Below, one piece after another: positions 37,577 through 50,532 of a stretch of DNA of 64,000 nt. The position numbers and the translations under genes are program-made. The notes under the pieces are model-generated. The model was not told where the DNA came from and did no database searches. It was given only the letters and a program-made list of their open reading frames with translations. How positions within the stretch are numbered: the stretch's first letter is position 1; every line of letters begins with the position of its first letter. The DNA is from Alitta virens (lineage: Eukaryota; Annelida; Polychaeta; Phyllodocida; Nereididae): positions 28,899,227 to 28,963,226 of the forward strand of contig OW028576.1 of NCBI GenBank assembly GCA_932294295.1, in the 5' to 3' direction.

Positions 37577-38253
37577 ATATACAATGCCCTGATAATACCC
37601 CATATCAACTATGGTTTTTTTGAATGGGGGCAAAATCTGAAACAATTAACCAAATTGCAAAAGAAAGCGGTGCGCACCATAACCCTCAGTAAATACAATG
37701 CACATACTGAACCACTGTTCAAACAACAAAGTTTATTGAAAATTGAAGACATTATGAGTTTATATGAACTGAAATTCTATAATAACCTGGTGCATCAAAA
37801 TCTCCCTAGACTCTTTTCTCAAATAGAGTTTCCCAGGCAAGAAGAATTACATAATCACAATACAAGAAACAATCGAGCCTCAGTAATCCCTTTCCATAAA
37901 TATCAAACTTCAAAAGGTTCAATAATTAGGCGATCCCCAAAAATCATAAACCAGACTCCCTCCATAATAACCAACAAAATTCATTCACACAGCTTGGCAG
38001 GTTATCTAAGGTATATTAAAAATTACTACTTAAATAATTACTCTGAAACATGTAGCATTTCAAATTGCTATGTCTGCCAAAATTGAGAAGCAATATACTG
38101 ACTCACAATCTTGCACTGATACAGCCTAATTTATGATATTTTATCCATAGAGTGGCCTTGTGGCACCGGCATTAATTGCCATAACAGGGTCTCCTGACTA
38201 TATTTTTATGTACAATTGATGTACCAAATTAATGTCAAATAAATGTATTGTCT

Positions 38254-38276
38254 GCCTGTCTGTCTGTCTGTCTATA
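38254..38276. repeat. (CTGT)n microsatellite
   Basis: A short run of CTGT/CTGC repeats directly after the LINE remnant, possibly its 3' tail. Confidence 0.7.
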
Positions 38277-38751
38277 TCTGACCAACATTTCACCTATTCA
38301 CCACCAAAAATCTGCTGCACTAGATTGGCCCCAACACTATATATTTATGCTCATCTCGTTCCCTCAACTTCTGGTGGTTAACATTTGGAATAATAATACA
38401 TTTTTGCATTTATACAAACATATGTTAAATTATTTGAGTTATTGCATTTCAAATTTCAGATATTAGACTTCAACATTAGCTGTGACCATGACAAGTAGGT
38501 CAAGGTCACTTAAACTTGGTCAACAGTAAGTATGAGGAAACTAGTTTTCAAAATTGTTATCATCTGCTGCGTTATTGGCCATAATCGTAAACTATGTATA
38601 GCGATAGCACTGCACAATATTATATTAGTTTAACACGCCTCTTTAATGATAATTTCCTAAAATTAGAGATACATATCCTATGTTTTATATCAGCTAGCTG
38701 TTGCTTGCTTGTTACCATGCTGAACAGATTTGTCTGTTCCAAGGACCCAGG

Positions 38752-41700
38752 ATGAGGGTTACATCTTGTGACTGTTTTATTGTGGTCTTACTGATGGGTA
38801 AGTGACTGCCATGCCTGAATGTGGGTATGTGGCAAATATTAAATTTTGAGAGAATAGGTACAGGCAGATTGCTGGAAATGGAAGTGCAATTCTTATGGCT
38901 CGCTTCATTTTACCCGTACAAATGAAGAACTGCCATATCAAAAATGTCTGAATAAAACTGGTGATGTACAAATTTGCAGGTGCTGTGGTAGATGGAAACA
39001 CCATAGTGGCATGCGACAGGAAGATTAGTTTAAATTGTTCTGCTCACCACGTTGCTATTATGAACATATCCACCGTGACATCAAGTTTGTCTTCTGCTTT
39101 GTTAGAACAGTGCAATGCTCATCGTCAGTGTTGTGTGGACAATGTCAACAATGAGTGTGTAAAAGTGGAATATGATTGCAGGATGAGTAAGTACAATTTA
39201 TATGGTCGAAGTAATTGCGCAAAATAGTGTATGATTTGATAATGAAGCCATTTTTCTGTATTCTTTTAATTTATCTATTTATATATATATCAATTTTTTT
39301 AATTATTGCTGCCACTTAGATTGAACCCATATGCCGTTTTCAAAAGTATTTTAAGATAATTGTTTGACTTTATTTCAGAAATGCAGGTGTTGGAGATGGA
39401 AAAATCATCAAGTGTCATTCTCAACACTAATTTACCCTTAATGAATCTGATCAGTGAGCGGTTTGAAGATGGGGAATATTCAGATGCTCAGAATAGCATC
39501 TGTTTACTGGAAGCGAATGACCGAGGAACAAATATGACAATGAAAATAAGGATCTATGAATTCACATCTCATAAGAGCTGTACCAAGTTTTGCCTGAGCA
39601 TGGACAATTCTGCTAAGCCTCCGTTTTGTTCAAGTTCAAGGCAAATCTACACTTTTTATGACTCCTTTGAAGGAGAAGGATTTTGGCAATTTCGTATTAC
39701 AGTGACCAGTCCAGCAGGCTGCATCTCAAAAATTAGGTTCTGGATTGAACTATTTGGTGAGTATCATAAATTATAATCATAACATCTTTTGGTATGATTT
39801 TAAGACAAATTTTGATTGATTGTAGCATTTCATTTGGTTAATCCTACTTCGAGAGTTACACGTTTTTGGCAACTAAATACGTTTTCAGGAAACATTTGCA
39901 CAACTACCAATATCAGGGAAGTTGTTTGCAATCTATATTTGGACAACAAACTATGTACAGCTGTGACCAACGTTTTTGGACATTCTTTGATTTTGCTCTG
40001 GTTTTTTACTTTGTACTTTTTCTTGAATTATTTACTGTCCTAAAAAGACATTTGCACAATAGTCACACCAATATCTGTATGAAGTTACGGTTGGTTGGTT
40101 GGTCAGAGGGAAGAGTCTTATCATTCAAATGTTGCGCTGGGGAAAGTAGAATGAAGTGCCACAAAATTCTGGATGGGTTTGACCTTTGTTACGTCAAAAA
40201 AGTCAAAGTAACACACTTTTTAACTCATTGAAGGTCTTCCTCTAGCATGCATTACCTGTAGTTCTAGAAGCTTTAATAATGATACGGTTACTGTTTTTCA
40301 TTGGTGGAGCCTCACAGCTGTAAAACATCATTTAAGTAAGTATATTTTTCATATATGAATTTTCTTTTTCACTGACTTAGTTTTAGGTGATGTTGAAGGG
40401 AAGCTCTTCAAGCTCCGCTGCGCATCCAGACAAGGTAGGTCAGCATTTATATTGTATTGTGTCAAACACACTTGCTTTTTGCTATCGCCGATAGTTAAGC
40501 GGAACTTTTTTTTTACTTTTCAAGATGCACAAGTCTCATTTTGTATTAATGTTGAGGGATGCTGCATGCACTGTGTGCTATTACATTAAGCCATTTAGGA
40601 GATTTGTTATTCAGATAATTAGATCTTAATTCATCATATTCCATTATTCTGCAGCAATTGAGCAACACGAAGGAAAAGTTACAACCTCAGGTACTAATTA
40701 ATTTCTTCATTAGGTCAAATTAAAAAATTCAGTTTGCAATATGCCCCCTGCATTCTAATTTTGTTTTTTACTTTTTGTGCTAATAAATAAATTATCTTGA
40801 TATTTTGTAATCTAATATCAGAAAAAATGTATAATAATAATGGGATTTTTATGTGGTTTATTTTCAGTTATCACTGTTGTTGCTTTTGTGCTTGGTGGCC
40901 TGTTGCTACTTGTGTGTTTGGCATTCATCATAGGTGGGGCATGCTTTTGCAGGTAAGATCACCTGTAAATTAATTTTCTTATTTTACTATGTTAAATGTA
41001 TGGCCTGCCATCTTAATAGTTGGTGATACTAGATAAACACAAACATTTTTTAGCTACTTCAAATTGGGTGAACAGCTGACTTTTTCTGAGTATTAATCTC
41101 TACCAACAGGAAACACAAAGTTAGTTGTACAAGGAAACCACCCACTATGGAAAGAGATCAAGAATACAATTATATTGATATTGGGAGCATGGATATACGC
41201 AGGTAAAGGAAATATATTATTGCACAGTTTTTTTGTTTTTTGAAAAATTTCCTTAAAATCAATCGGTGACATTTGTAGCATATCGATGGCAGGGACTAGA
41301 TATGAGTATCGTACATAAATACAGATATGCAGTGACAATATATACCTTTTTTCCGGGGACTACCTAGTCTACAGAGCTTACCAAGTATAGAAAGTATTGC
41401 AGCCTTTCCCCTGTGCCAAGCTCTTGTTGAAAATGCTGGATCACCCATGCTTAAAGGAGAGCTGCCTGCACTGCCAAGGTACAATTGAAAATATTCAGAT
41501 TCTACAGAATCGCAGTAGTATAATATAAAATCAATCTATTGACCGCCATAAAAATGGTCTATCTTTATAGCCTTCTCAGTAAATGGGAAATGCACCGAAT
41601 CAGCCAAATGAGAGAAAAGTTCATTCAATCAGATGCAAGAGGACCACAATTGATGCTGCCATCCAGGTAAGGTAGAGTTTATTCATTTAAGTTGCAGTGT

Positions 41701-44700
41701 ATATGTCTGGCATCACTGCATATTACTAACTAGTTGGTCAGTTCTGTTAATTTAATGCTAGATGAGCTATTATAATTAGTGAGTATCAAAGTTCGAACTT
41801 TGAATGAAAAGCATGTCAAATGGACATACATCCATGGCCAATAGTTTTAGGAAACTTTCAGTAAGAATTTCCCTATGTCATTAAATCGCACTAATATACA
41901 CCTATACACACAAAATCATACATATTAAAGAATTGGTGGGTCAACTCTCAAAGCTTACAAGCTGTGTTGGGAGTTGCCCGATGAACAGAAAAAATAAATA
42001 AAATATGCAAAAAGCAATACAAATTGAAGAATAGAAACTGATTATTGATAAGTATCAATATGTATTGGTTACAAATAGAACATTAAAAAAACTAGTTTTA
42101 GCTTATAGATCCAATCAAAATAATCGGGCTCAAACTAGTGTCAGTATCAGTTCCAGGTAGACAAACAATAGAACGCAATAGAGCAACAATTAGATAGCTA
42201 GATAAATTTTATTTTTAGTCGTATACAATCCGAATACATATAAAAATACACATAGATACAGATTATTTTACATGATATCCAAGCATTATGCTTCTGTATG
42301 ACTATAATACTGTTAAAATAGAGCAACAATTAGATAGCTAGATAAATTTTATTTTTAGTCGTATACAATCCGAATACATATAAAAATACACATATATACA
42401 GATTATTTTACATGATATCCAAGCATTATGCTTCTGTATGACTATAATACTGTTAAAATGTATATTAAATCAAATCAAAATAAAACAAATAGTATTTGAA
42501 ATTAATAACTAAAATCTACATACAGTTCCTATCTAGTAGGGTCAAAGTAATATTTAACTAGGCTACATGACAGAGCTTGGTAATATATACATATTTAGTA
42601 CCTTTGGCATATAGCACCATACAGTTCATAGTCACCCAAAGGCAATACATTTGTATACATAATAATTATAACGTACTTCTATAAAAATTCTAAATTTGAC
42701 ACATTTTCATAGTTTTGTAACCATTGTGTAAGAGCAGATTTGAAACTAACAAGAGAGTTAGTATCTTTGATATCTACAGGTATAATCGACCATAATTTTG
42801 CCCCACAGTATCTGAAGCTTTTCTCTCCATAAGTAACAGTTTTGAATCGTGGAATATTATATACATCATTGTCTCTCATTTCGTACCGAGATTTCCTATG
42901 GACAAAGAGGTTTTGCATGAATATTGGGGCTGTTTGATTTTTAATTTTGAACATCTGGATTGCTACAGTTTTTATGCATCTTTTATATATATTTAGTTGC
43001 TGTTCATTTCTGCATAGGTCATCATATTCTGTTTCGCTATCATTTGCAACAAATCGTAATGCTCTTGTATTAGTTTTTTCAAGTTTCTCTCGGTTTGATC
43101 TGTTTGCAAACATCCATACGACTGGGCAGTAGTTAAAATTGCTACTTATATAGCTGTTATACAATACTCTCTTGCATTGTTTATCAAAGTAGTTTTTAAT
43201 CCTTTTTAAAGCATTTATTTGTTTACTTGTCTGTTTGCATAATTCATCTGTATGATCGGCAAAGTTAAGATTGTTGTCGAGTTCAACTCCCAGAATATTA
43301 ATTGAGGAGGAACTCTGTATAGAGTAGTTTCCAATATTTATAACAATTTCATTATTTGAGTGATTGTGACTTAAGAACATAAGTTGAAACTTATCAGCAT
43401 TGGCTTTCATATTGTTTAACTGAAACCATTTCATTGCAATTTCACAGTCCGCCTCAAGTTTTAACTTTTATTGCATTTACATCTTTATCACTGTAGCTAA
43501 GTGTGTTGTCATCAGCGTAATTGTATGCTTTAGAGCTTATATCATGATAGAGAAGGTCATTTATAAACACATTGAACAACAAGGGCCCTGGAATTGATCC
43601 CTGGGGAACCCCCTTTCTATTGTTTATCCATTCAGAGCATGTATTTCCTATTTTCACTCTTTGCTTCCTATTCACTAGGTATGATTTTAGTAAGTTACAT
43701 ACATTTGTACTGAAGCCATAAGCATGTAGTTTGGCCAAAAGGAGACCATGTGGCATGCAGTCGAATGCTTTTGAGAGATCTATAGTTATAACCCCTACTG
43801 AATTTCCGTTGTCCAACGCTTCATGCCAGTCTTCCACTAGTCTAGTTAGGATATCATGACAACCATGACCTTTTCTAAAACCAGATAAGTAATCATGGAA
43901 TAATGGTTGCATGTGTTCATAAATTTGGTTTGATAAGACTTTTTCTAGAATTTTAGAGAGAGCTATCAAGAGATTTACGGATCGATAATTATCTTTGTCC
44001 AGCTTGTTCTTTTTCTTATATAGTGGAGATATGTTGGCCATTTTCATGTGATCTGGGAATATGTTTTCTTGAATACATGTATTAGCTATTACTGTTAAAG
44101 GCTCTATCAGATATATTGTTGTCATTTTTATGAATTTTACAGGGATCTCATCATATCCAGCAGCCTTCTTTGAAGACAAGGCCCTAATAATTTTTTCTAT
44201 CTCCTGTTCAGATATCTGTGCTAATTCTACGTTGCTGTGTGTTTTGTTTATCTTTTTAGAGATAAGTTCTACACTTGGGTGATTTGCATATGTTTCAAAT
44301 ATTTCTTCTATAGGTCTTTCATTATTTTCAGTATTACCAATATCAGTGCCTATCTCACTGAAAAATTTATTGAATATTTGACAGACTTCTTTACATTCTG
44401 TGACCATTCTGTCACCTTTCTGACGTGGTATGTTATCTAGTTTAGTTTTACTTTGAGAGAAGATAGGTTTTATTGCTTTCCAAAATTCTTTATTTTTCGT
44501 GTTGCCCTTGCACTTTTCTTCAAAATATTTCCTTATTTCCTCGCGCTTTATTATGGTGACTGCTTTTCTATGTTTTCTATACTGAGCTAGGAAGTGGTTA
44601 CTTCTATGCTTAAAGAACTTATTTCTGAACTGATTTCTTACAAGTATTGCCTTTTTTAGTCGTTTACTCATACAGTGAAAATCATTCTTTTTTATTACTT

Positions 44701-47700
44701 TTTCCTTTTTAGGAGCATGTTTGTCTAATAATGAGATTAATGATTTGTGTAGTCTATTGAAAGCCTCATTTGAATCACATTCAGCTAAACCTAGTACGGA
44801 GTTCATAGTCATCAGTTCTTGTTTAACTGTATTATAATCTATGTTATTTAGCTTTCTGTATTGGATTACTTTTTTCGCTGGGGCAGGTAGTTGCTGTCTT
44901 AAACCCCACCTATAAGGTTGTGAAAATCACTAATTCCAGTATCTATAGAGAAGCCCCGGATGAACTTCCTTCTTTTTGTAACTAGCATTACATCTATAAG
45001 AGTGGCATTGTTTGATTTGTGACAAGTTGGTTCTGTTATTATGTTAGTCAGGTTTAGCGTTGGGCACATTTGTGACAGAACATTATTTTGCAACATGTTA
45101 AAGTTTAGGTCTCCTATAATAACAATGTGTTCATATAAATTAAAGACTTTTTCACAGAGTTTTTCATACATATGAAAAATATCATATTTCAATAATTGAA
45201 GATGAATTGTTGTGGTAAAAAGTGGTTTAAATTTGAATATTGTGCTTGGTGCATTTCATAATCTTTTTTAGGGTTGGAAAAATTTACATAGGCCTACTGA
45301 CAGAGCCATCTGTGTCTTTGATAACATTTGCTGTGTAATTGAAAACCACGTAAAGTTTTTTTTTTGCTTACGTTAGTGTGGCTGCGGAAAATGGAGAAAT
45401 CAATTCTTCACAAACTGATGCCCAACATGAAGGTCACGAAAATCAAAGCGAGCCTGATGAAGAAGATAGAGATTGCAATGATGACAATTCAGAAGATGAA
45501 AGTGATGATAATACAAAGAATGAATACATGGGGCTAAGCACAGAAAACCTAAATGATGACAACAGCTCTAAAAGCTCTACCTGGACTTTATACACGATGC
45601 TTGATGGTAAACCAAGGTATGGAAAACAATCCTTGGCATTTACAGTAAACTTTGTAAATTAAAAAAGACTAACATCAAATTAAAAGAGAGCTTATTTTAC
45701 ATTCATAGGATCAAATTCTCATTCAGTTGGAGTAGTATCATTTCAAACAAGAATAATAAATTTATCCAATGGAATGTATTTCCTTTTACAGACCAACTAG
45801 TCTACAGAGCTTACCAAGTATAGAAAGTATTGCAGCCTTTCCCCTGTGCCAAGCTCTTGTTGAAAATGCTGGATCACCCATGCTTAAAGGAGAGCTGCCT
45901 GCACTGCCAAGGTACAATTGAAAATATTCAGATTCTACAGAATCGCAGTAGTATAATATAAAATCAATCTATTGACCGCCATAAAAATGGTCTATCTTTA
46001 TAGCCTTCTCAGTAAATGGGAAATGCACCGAATCAGCCAAATGAGAGAAAAGTTCATTCAATCAGATGCAAGAGGACCACAATTGATGCTGCCATCCAGG
46101 TAAGGTAGAGTTTATTCATTTAAGTTGCAGTGTATATGTCTGGCATCACTGCATATTACTAACTAGTTGGTCAGTTCTGTTAATTTAATGCTAGATGAGC
46201 TATTATAATTAGTGAGTATCAAAGTTCGAACTTTGAATGAAAAGCATGTCAAATGGACATACATCCATGGCCAATAGTTTTAGGAAACTTTCAGTAAGAA
46301 TTTCCCTATGTCATTAAATCGCACTAATATACACCTATACACACAAAATCATACATATTAAAGAATTGGTGGGTCGACTCTCAAAGCTTACAAGCTGTGT
46401 TGGGAGTTGCCCGATGAACAGAAAAAATAAATAAAATATGCAAAAAGCAATACAAATTGAAGAATAGAAACTGATTATTGATAAGTATCAATATGTATTG
46501 GTTACAAATAGAACATTAAAAAAACTAGTTTTAGCTTATAGATCCAATCAAAATAATCGGGCTCAAACTAGTGTCAGTATCAGTTCCAGGTAGACAAACA
46601 ATAGAACGCAATAGAGCAACAATTAGATAGCTAGATAAATTTTATTTTTAGTCGTATACAATCCGAATACATATAAAAATACACATAGATACAGATTATT
46701 TTACATGATATCCAAGCATTATGCTTCTGTATGACTATAATACTGTTAAAATAGAGCAACAATTAGATAGCTAGATAAATTTTATTTTTAGTCGTATACA
46801 ATCCGAATACATATAAAAATACACATATATACAGATTATTTTACATGATATCCAAGCATTATGCTTCTGTATGACTATAATACTGTTAAAATGTATATTA
46901 AATCAAATCAAAATAAAACAAATAGTATTTGAAATTAATAACTAAAATCTACATACAGTTCCTATCTAGTAGGGTCAAAGTAATATTTAACTAGGCTACA
47001 TGACAGAGCTTGGTAATATATACATATTTAGTACCTTTGGCATATAGCACCATACAGTTCATAGTCACCCAAAGGCAATACATTTGTATACATAATAATT
47101 ATAACGTACTTCTATAAAAATTCTAAATTTGACACATTTTCATAGTTTTGTAACCATTGTGTAAGAGCAGATTTGAAACCAACAAGAGAGTTAGTATCTT
47201 TGATATCTACAGGTATAATCGACCATAATTTTGCCCCACAGTATCTGAAGCTTTTCTCTCCATAAGTAACAGTTTTGAATCGTGGAATATTATATACATC
47301 ATTGTCTCTCATTTCGTACCGAGATTTCCTATGGACAAAGAGGTTTTGCATGAATATTGGGGCTGTTTGATTTTTAATTTTGAACATCTGGATTGCTACA
47401 GTTTTTATGCATCTTTTATATATATTTAGTTGCTGTTCATTTCTGCATAGGTCATCATATTCTGTTTCGCTATCATTTGCAACAAATCGTAATGCTCTTG
47501 TATTAGTTTTTTCAAGTTTCTCTCGGTTTGATCTGTTTGCAAACATCCATACGACTGGGCAGTAGTTAAAATTGCTACTTATATAGCTGTTATACAATAC
47601 TCTCTTGCATTGTTTATCAAAGTAGTTTTTAATCCTTTTTAAAGCATTTATTTGTTTACTTGTCTGTTTGCATAATTCATCTGTATGATCGGCAAAGTTA

Positions 47701-50532
47701 AGATTGTTGTCGAGTTCAACTCCCAGAATATTAATTGAGGAGGAACTCTGTATAGAGTAGTTTCCAATATTTATAACAATTTCATTATTTGAGTGATTGC
47801 GACTTAAGAACATAAGTTGAAACTTATCAGCATTGGCTTTCATATTGTTTAACTGAAACCATTTCATTGCAATTTCACAGTCCGCCTCAAGTTTTAACTT
47901 TTATTGCATTTACATCTTTATCACTGTAGCTAAGTGTGTTGTCATCAGGGTAATTGTATGCTTTAGAGCTTATATCATGATAGAGAAGGTCATTTATAAA
48001 CACATTGAACAACAAGGGCCCTGGAATTGATCCCTGGGGAACCCCCTTTCTATTGTTTATCCATTCAGAGCATGTATTTCCTATTTTCACTCTTTGCTTC
48101 CTATTCACTAGGTATGATTTTAGTAAGTTACATACATTTGTACTGAAGCCATAAGCATGTAGTTTGGCCAAAAGGAGACCATGTGGCATGCAGTCGAATG
48201 CTTTTGAGAGATCTATAGTTATAACCCCTACTGAATTTCCGTTGTCCAACGCTTCATGCCAGTCTTCCACTAGTCTAGTTAGGATATCATGACAACCATG
48301 ACCTTTTCTAAAACCAGATAAGTAATCATGGAATAATGGTTGCATGTGTTCATAAATTTGGTTTGATAAGACTTTTTCTAGAATTTTAGAGAGAGCTATC
48401 AAGAGATTTACGGATCGATAATTATCTTTGTCCAGCTTGTTCTTTTTCTTATATAGTGGAGATATGTTGGCCATTTTCATGTGATCTGGGAATATGTTTT
48501 CTTGAATACATGTATTAGCTATTACTGTTAAAGGCTCTATCAGATATATTGTTGTCATTTTTATGAATTTTACAGGGATCTCATCATATCCAGCAGCCTT
48601 CTTTGAAGACAAGGCCCTAATAATTTTTTCTATCTCCTGTTCAGATATCTGTGCTAATTCTACGTTGCTGTGTGTTTTGTTTATCTTTTTAGAGATAAGT
48701 TCTACACTTGGGTGATTTGCATATGTTTCAAATATTTCTTCTATAGGTCTTTCATTATTTTCAGTATTACCAATATCAGTGCCTATCTCACTGAAAAATT
48801 TATTGAATATTTGACAGACTTCTTTACATTCTGTGACCATTCTGTCACCTTTCTGACGTGGTATGTTATCTAGTTTAGTTTTACTTTGAGAGAAGATAGG
48901 TTTTATTGCTTTCCAAAATTCTTTATTTTTCGTGTTGCCCTTGCACTTTTCTTCAAAATATTTCCTTATTTCCTCGCGCTTTATTATGGTGACTGCTTTT
49001 CTATGTTTTCTATACTGAGCTAGGAAGTGGTTACTTCTATGCTTAAAGAACTTATTTCTGAACTGATTTCTTACAAGTATTGCCTTTTTTAGTCGTTTAC
49101 TCATACAGTGAAAATCATTCTTTTTTATTACTTTTTCCTTTTTAGGAGCATGTTTGTCTAATAATGAGATTAATGATTTGTGTAGTCTATTGAAAGCCTC
49201 ATTTGAATCACATTCAGCTAAACCTAGTACGGAGTTCATAGTCATCAGTTCTTGTTTAACTGTATTATAATCTATGTTATTTAGCTTTCTGTATTGGATT
49301 ACTTTTTTCGCTGGGGCAGGTAGTTGCTGTCTTAAACCCCACCTATAAGGTTGTGAAAATCACTAATTCCAGTATCTATAGAGAAGCCCCGGATGAACTT
49401 CCTTCTTTTTGTAACTAGCATTACATCTATAAGAGTGGCATTGTTTGATTTGTGACAAGTTGGTTCTGTTATTATGTTAGTCAGGTTTAGCGTTGGGCAC
49501 ATTTGTGACAGAACATTATTTTGCAACATGTTAAAGTTTAGGTCTCCTATAATAACAATGTGTTCATATAAATTAAAGACTTTTTCACAGAGTTTTTCAT
49601 ACATATGAAAAATATCATATTTCAATAATTGAAGATGAATTGTTGTGGTAAAAAGTGGTTTAAATTTGAATATTGTGCTTGGTGCATTTCATAATCTTTT
49701 TTAGGGTTGGAAAAATTTACATAGGCCTACTGACAGAGCCATCTGTGTCTTTGATAACATTTGCTGTGTAATTGAAAACCACGTAAAGTTTTTTTTTTGC
49801 TTACGTTAGTGTGGCTGCGGAAAATGGAGAAATCAATTCTTCACAAACTGATGCCCAACATGAAGGTCACGAAAATCCAAGCGAGCCTGATGAAGAAGAT
49901 AGAGATTGCAATGATGACAATTCAGAAGATGAAAGTGATGATAATACAAAGAATGAATACATGGGGCTAAGCACAGAAAACCTAAATGATGACAACAGCT
50001 CTAAAAGCTCTACCTGGACTTTATACACGAAGCTTGATGGTAAACCAAGGTATGGAAAACAATCCTTGGCATTTACAGTAAACTTTGTAAATTAAAAAAG
50101 ACTAACATCAAATTAAAAGAGAGCTTATTTTACATTCATAGGATCAAATTCTCATTCAGTTGGAGTAGTATCATTTCAAACAAGAATAATAAATTTATCC
50201 AATGGAATGTATTTCCTTTTACAGACCAACTAGTCTACAGAGCTTACCAAGTATAGAAAGTATTGCAGCCTTTCCCCTGTGCCAAGCTCTTGTTGAAAAT
50301 GCTGGATCACCCATGCTTAAAGGAGAGCTGCCTGCACTGCCAAGGTACAATTGAAAATATTCAGAGTCTACAGAATCGCAGTAGTATAATATAAAATCAA
50401 TCTATTGACCGCCATAAAAATGGTCTATCTTTATAGCCTTCTCAGTAAATGGGAAATGCACCGAATCAGCCAAATGAGAGAAAACTTCATTCAATCAGAT
50501 GCAAGAGGACCACAATTGATGCTGCCATCCAG
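38752..50532 (+). CDS. Receptor B, paralogue of receptor A, 3' end lost in gap
   Basis: Exons in frame: 38752-38797, 38980-39186, 39379-39756, 40387-40434, 40655-40690, 40868-40952, 41110-41202, then tail exons repeated: 41368-41478, 41571-41666, 45377-45616; 45792-45911, 46004-46099, 49810-50049; 50225-50344, 50437-50532. The first exon (46 bp), the membrane exon (85 bp) and the acidic exon (240 bp) have exactly the lengths seen in receptor A. Domains: leader; SUEL-type lectin (about 16-84; VACD, LEQCNAHRQC, EYDC); CUB-like (85-210, four or more Cys, ends IRFWIEL); membrane segment (about 239-262). The tail has YIDI, then YMGL and YTML in each acidic exon. The exon matching 18034-18114 of receptor A was not found. 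A terminal exon like 20947-21514 is not in the window, so the model is partial. Confidence 0.7.
42181..42460. repeat. 140-bp direct duplication in LINE 3' region
   Basis: Two adjacent 140-bp units (42181-42320, 42321-42460) that differ at one or two bases. Also present at 46614-46893 and 51047-51326, so it predates the 4433-bp duplication. Confidence 0.95.
42181..45200 (-). mobile_element. Antisense LINE (Jockey/CR1-like), copy 1, inactive
   Basis: Minus-strand reading: the end of an AP-type endonuclease (GDLNFNML, 45192-44899), then the reverse transcriptase in two frames (44812-43454 and 43434-42679). RT motifs include KKAAGYDEIP, LSGFRKGHGCHD, IDLSKAFDCMPH, GVPQGSIPGPLLFN and YADDNTLSYS. 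The 5' part of the endonuclease is missing. A stop separates endonuclease and RT, and a frameshift near 43450-43456 splits the RT (AIKVKT-stop versus LEADCEIAMKW), so it cannot move. Its 3' end carries a 140-bp direct duplication at 42181-42460. It lies in an intron of receptor B. Clade assignment is approximate. Confidence 0.85.
45797..50229 (+). repeat. 4433-bp tandem block, copy 2
   Basis: Differs from copy 1 at only a handful of bases by eye (for example 45598 T versus 50031 A in the acidic exon, 43516 C versus 47949 G in the LINE). No length differences were needed to keep register. Confidence 0.95.
46614..49633 (-). mobile_element. Antisense LINE, copy 2 (from segmental duplication)
   Basis: Same structure, frameshift and 5' truncation as copy 1, offset by 4433 bp. 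The catalytic box reads YPDD instead of YADD (47949 C-to-G on the plus strand), a change expected to abolish activity. Confidence 0.9.

Larger units (their letters stand above)
36240..38086 (+). pseudogene. Non-LTR retrotransposon remnant interrupted by palindromic insertions
   Basis: Plus-strand pieces of a LINE reverse transcriptase: a GFRPGHST-like string near 36250, then broken palm-thumb frames to 36731, and after an interruption a 173-residue C-terminal frame (37565-38086; begins near YNALIIPHINYG, ends NCYVCQN). The C-terminal coding resumes at about 37577 as if 36730-37576 had been inserted. The catalytic YADD box is not present, so there is also an internal deletion. Confidence 0.7.
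41364..45796 (+). repeat. 4433-bp tandem block, copy 1
   Basis: Starts within the first tail exon (at CTAGTCTACAG) and repeats with a constant offset of 4433 bp. Contains exons 41368-41478, 41571-41666 and 45377-45616 plus the antisense LINE. The left neighbour differs from copies 2 and 3, which marks the original duplication breakpoint. Confidence 0.95.

Noticed and set aside
39816..40231. Frames of 75 and 121 residues after the CUB-like exon of receptor B
   Set aside because: They lie in the intron between 39756 and 40387, both of which have good splice sites in matching phase; no counterpart in receptor A.
42947..48873. Plus-strand frames of 61-67 residues repeated at a 4433-bp offset
   Set aside because: Antisense shadows of the LINE reverse transcriptase.
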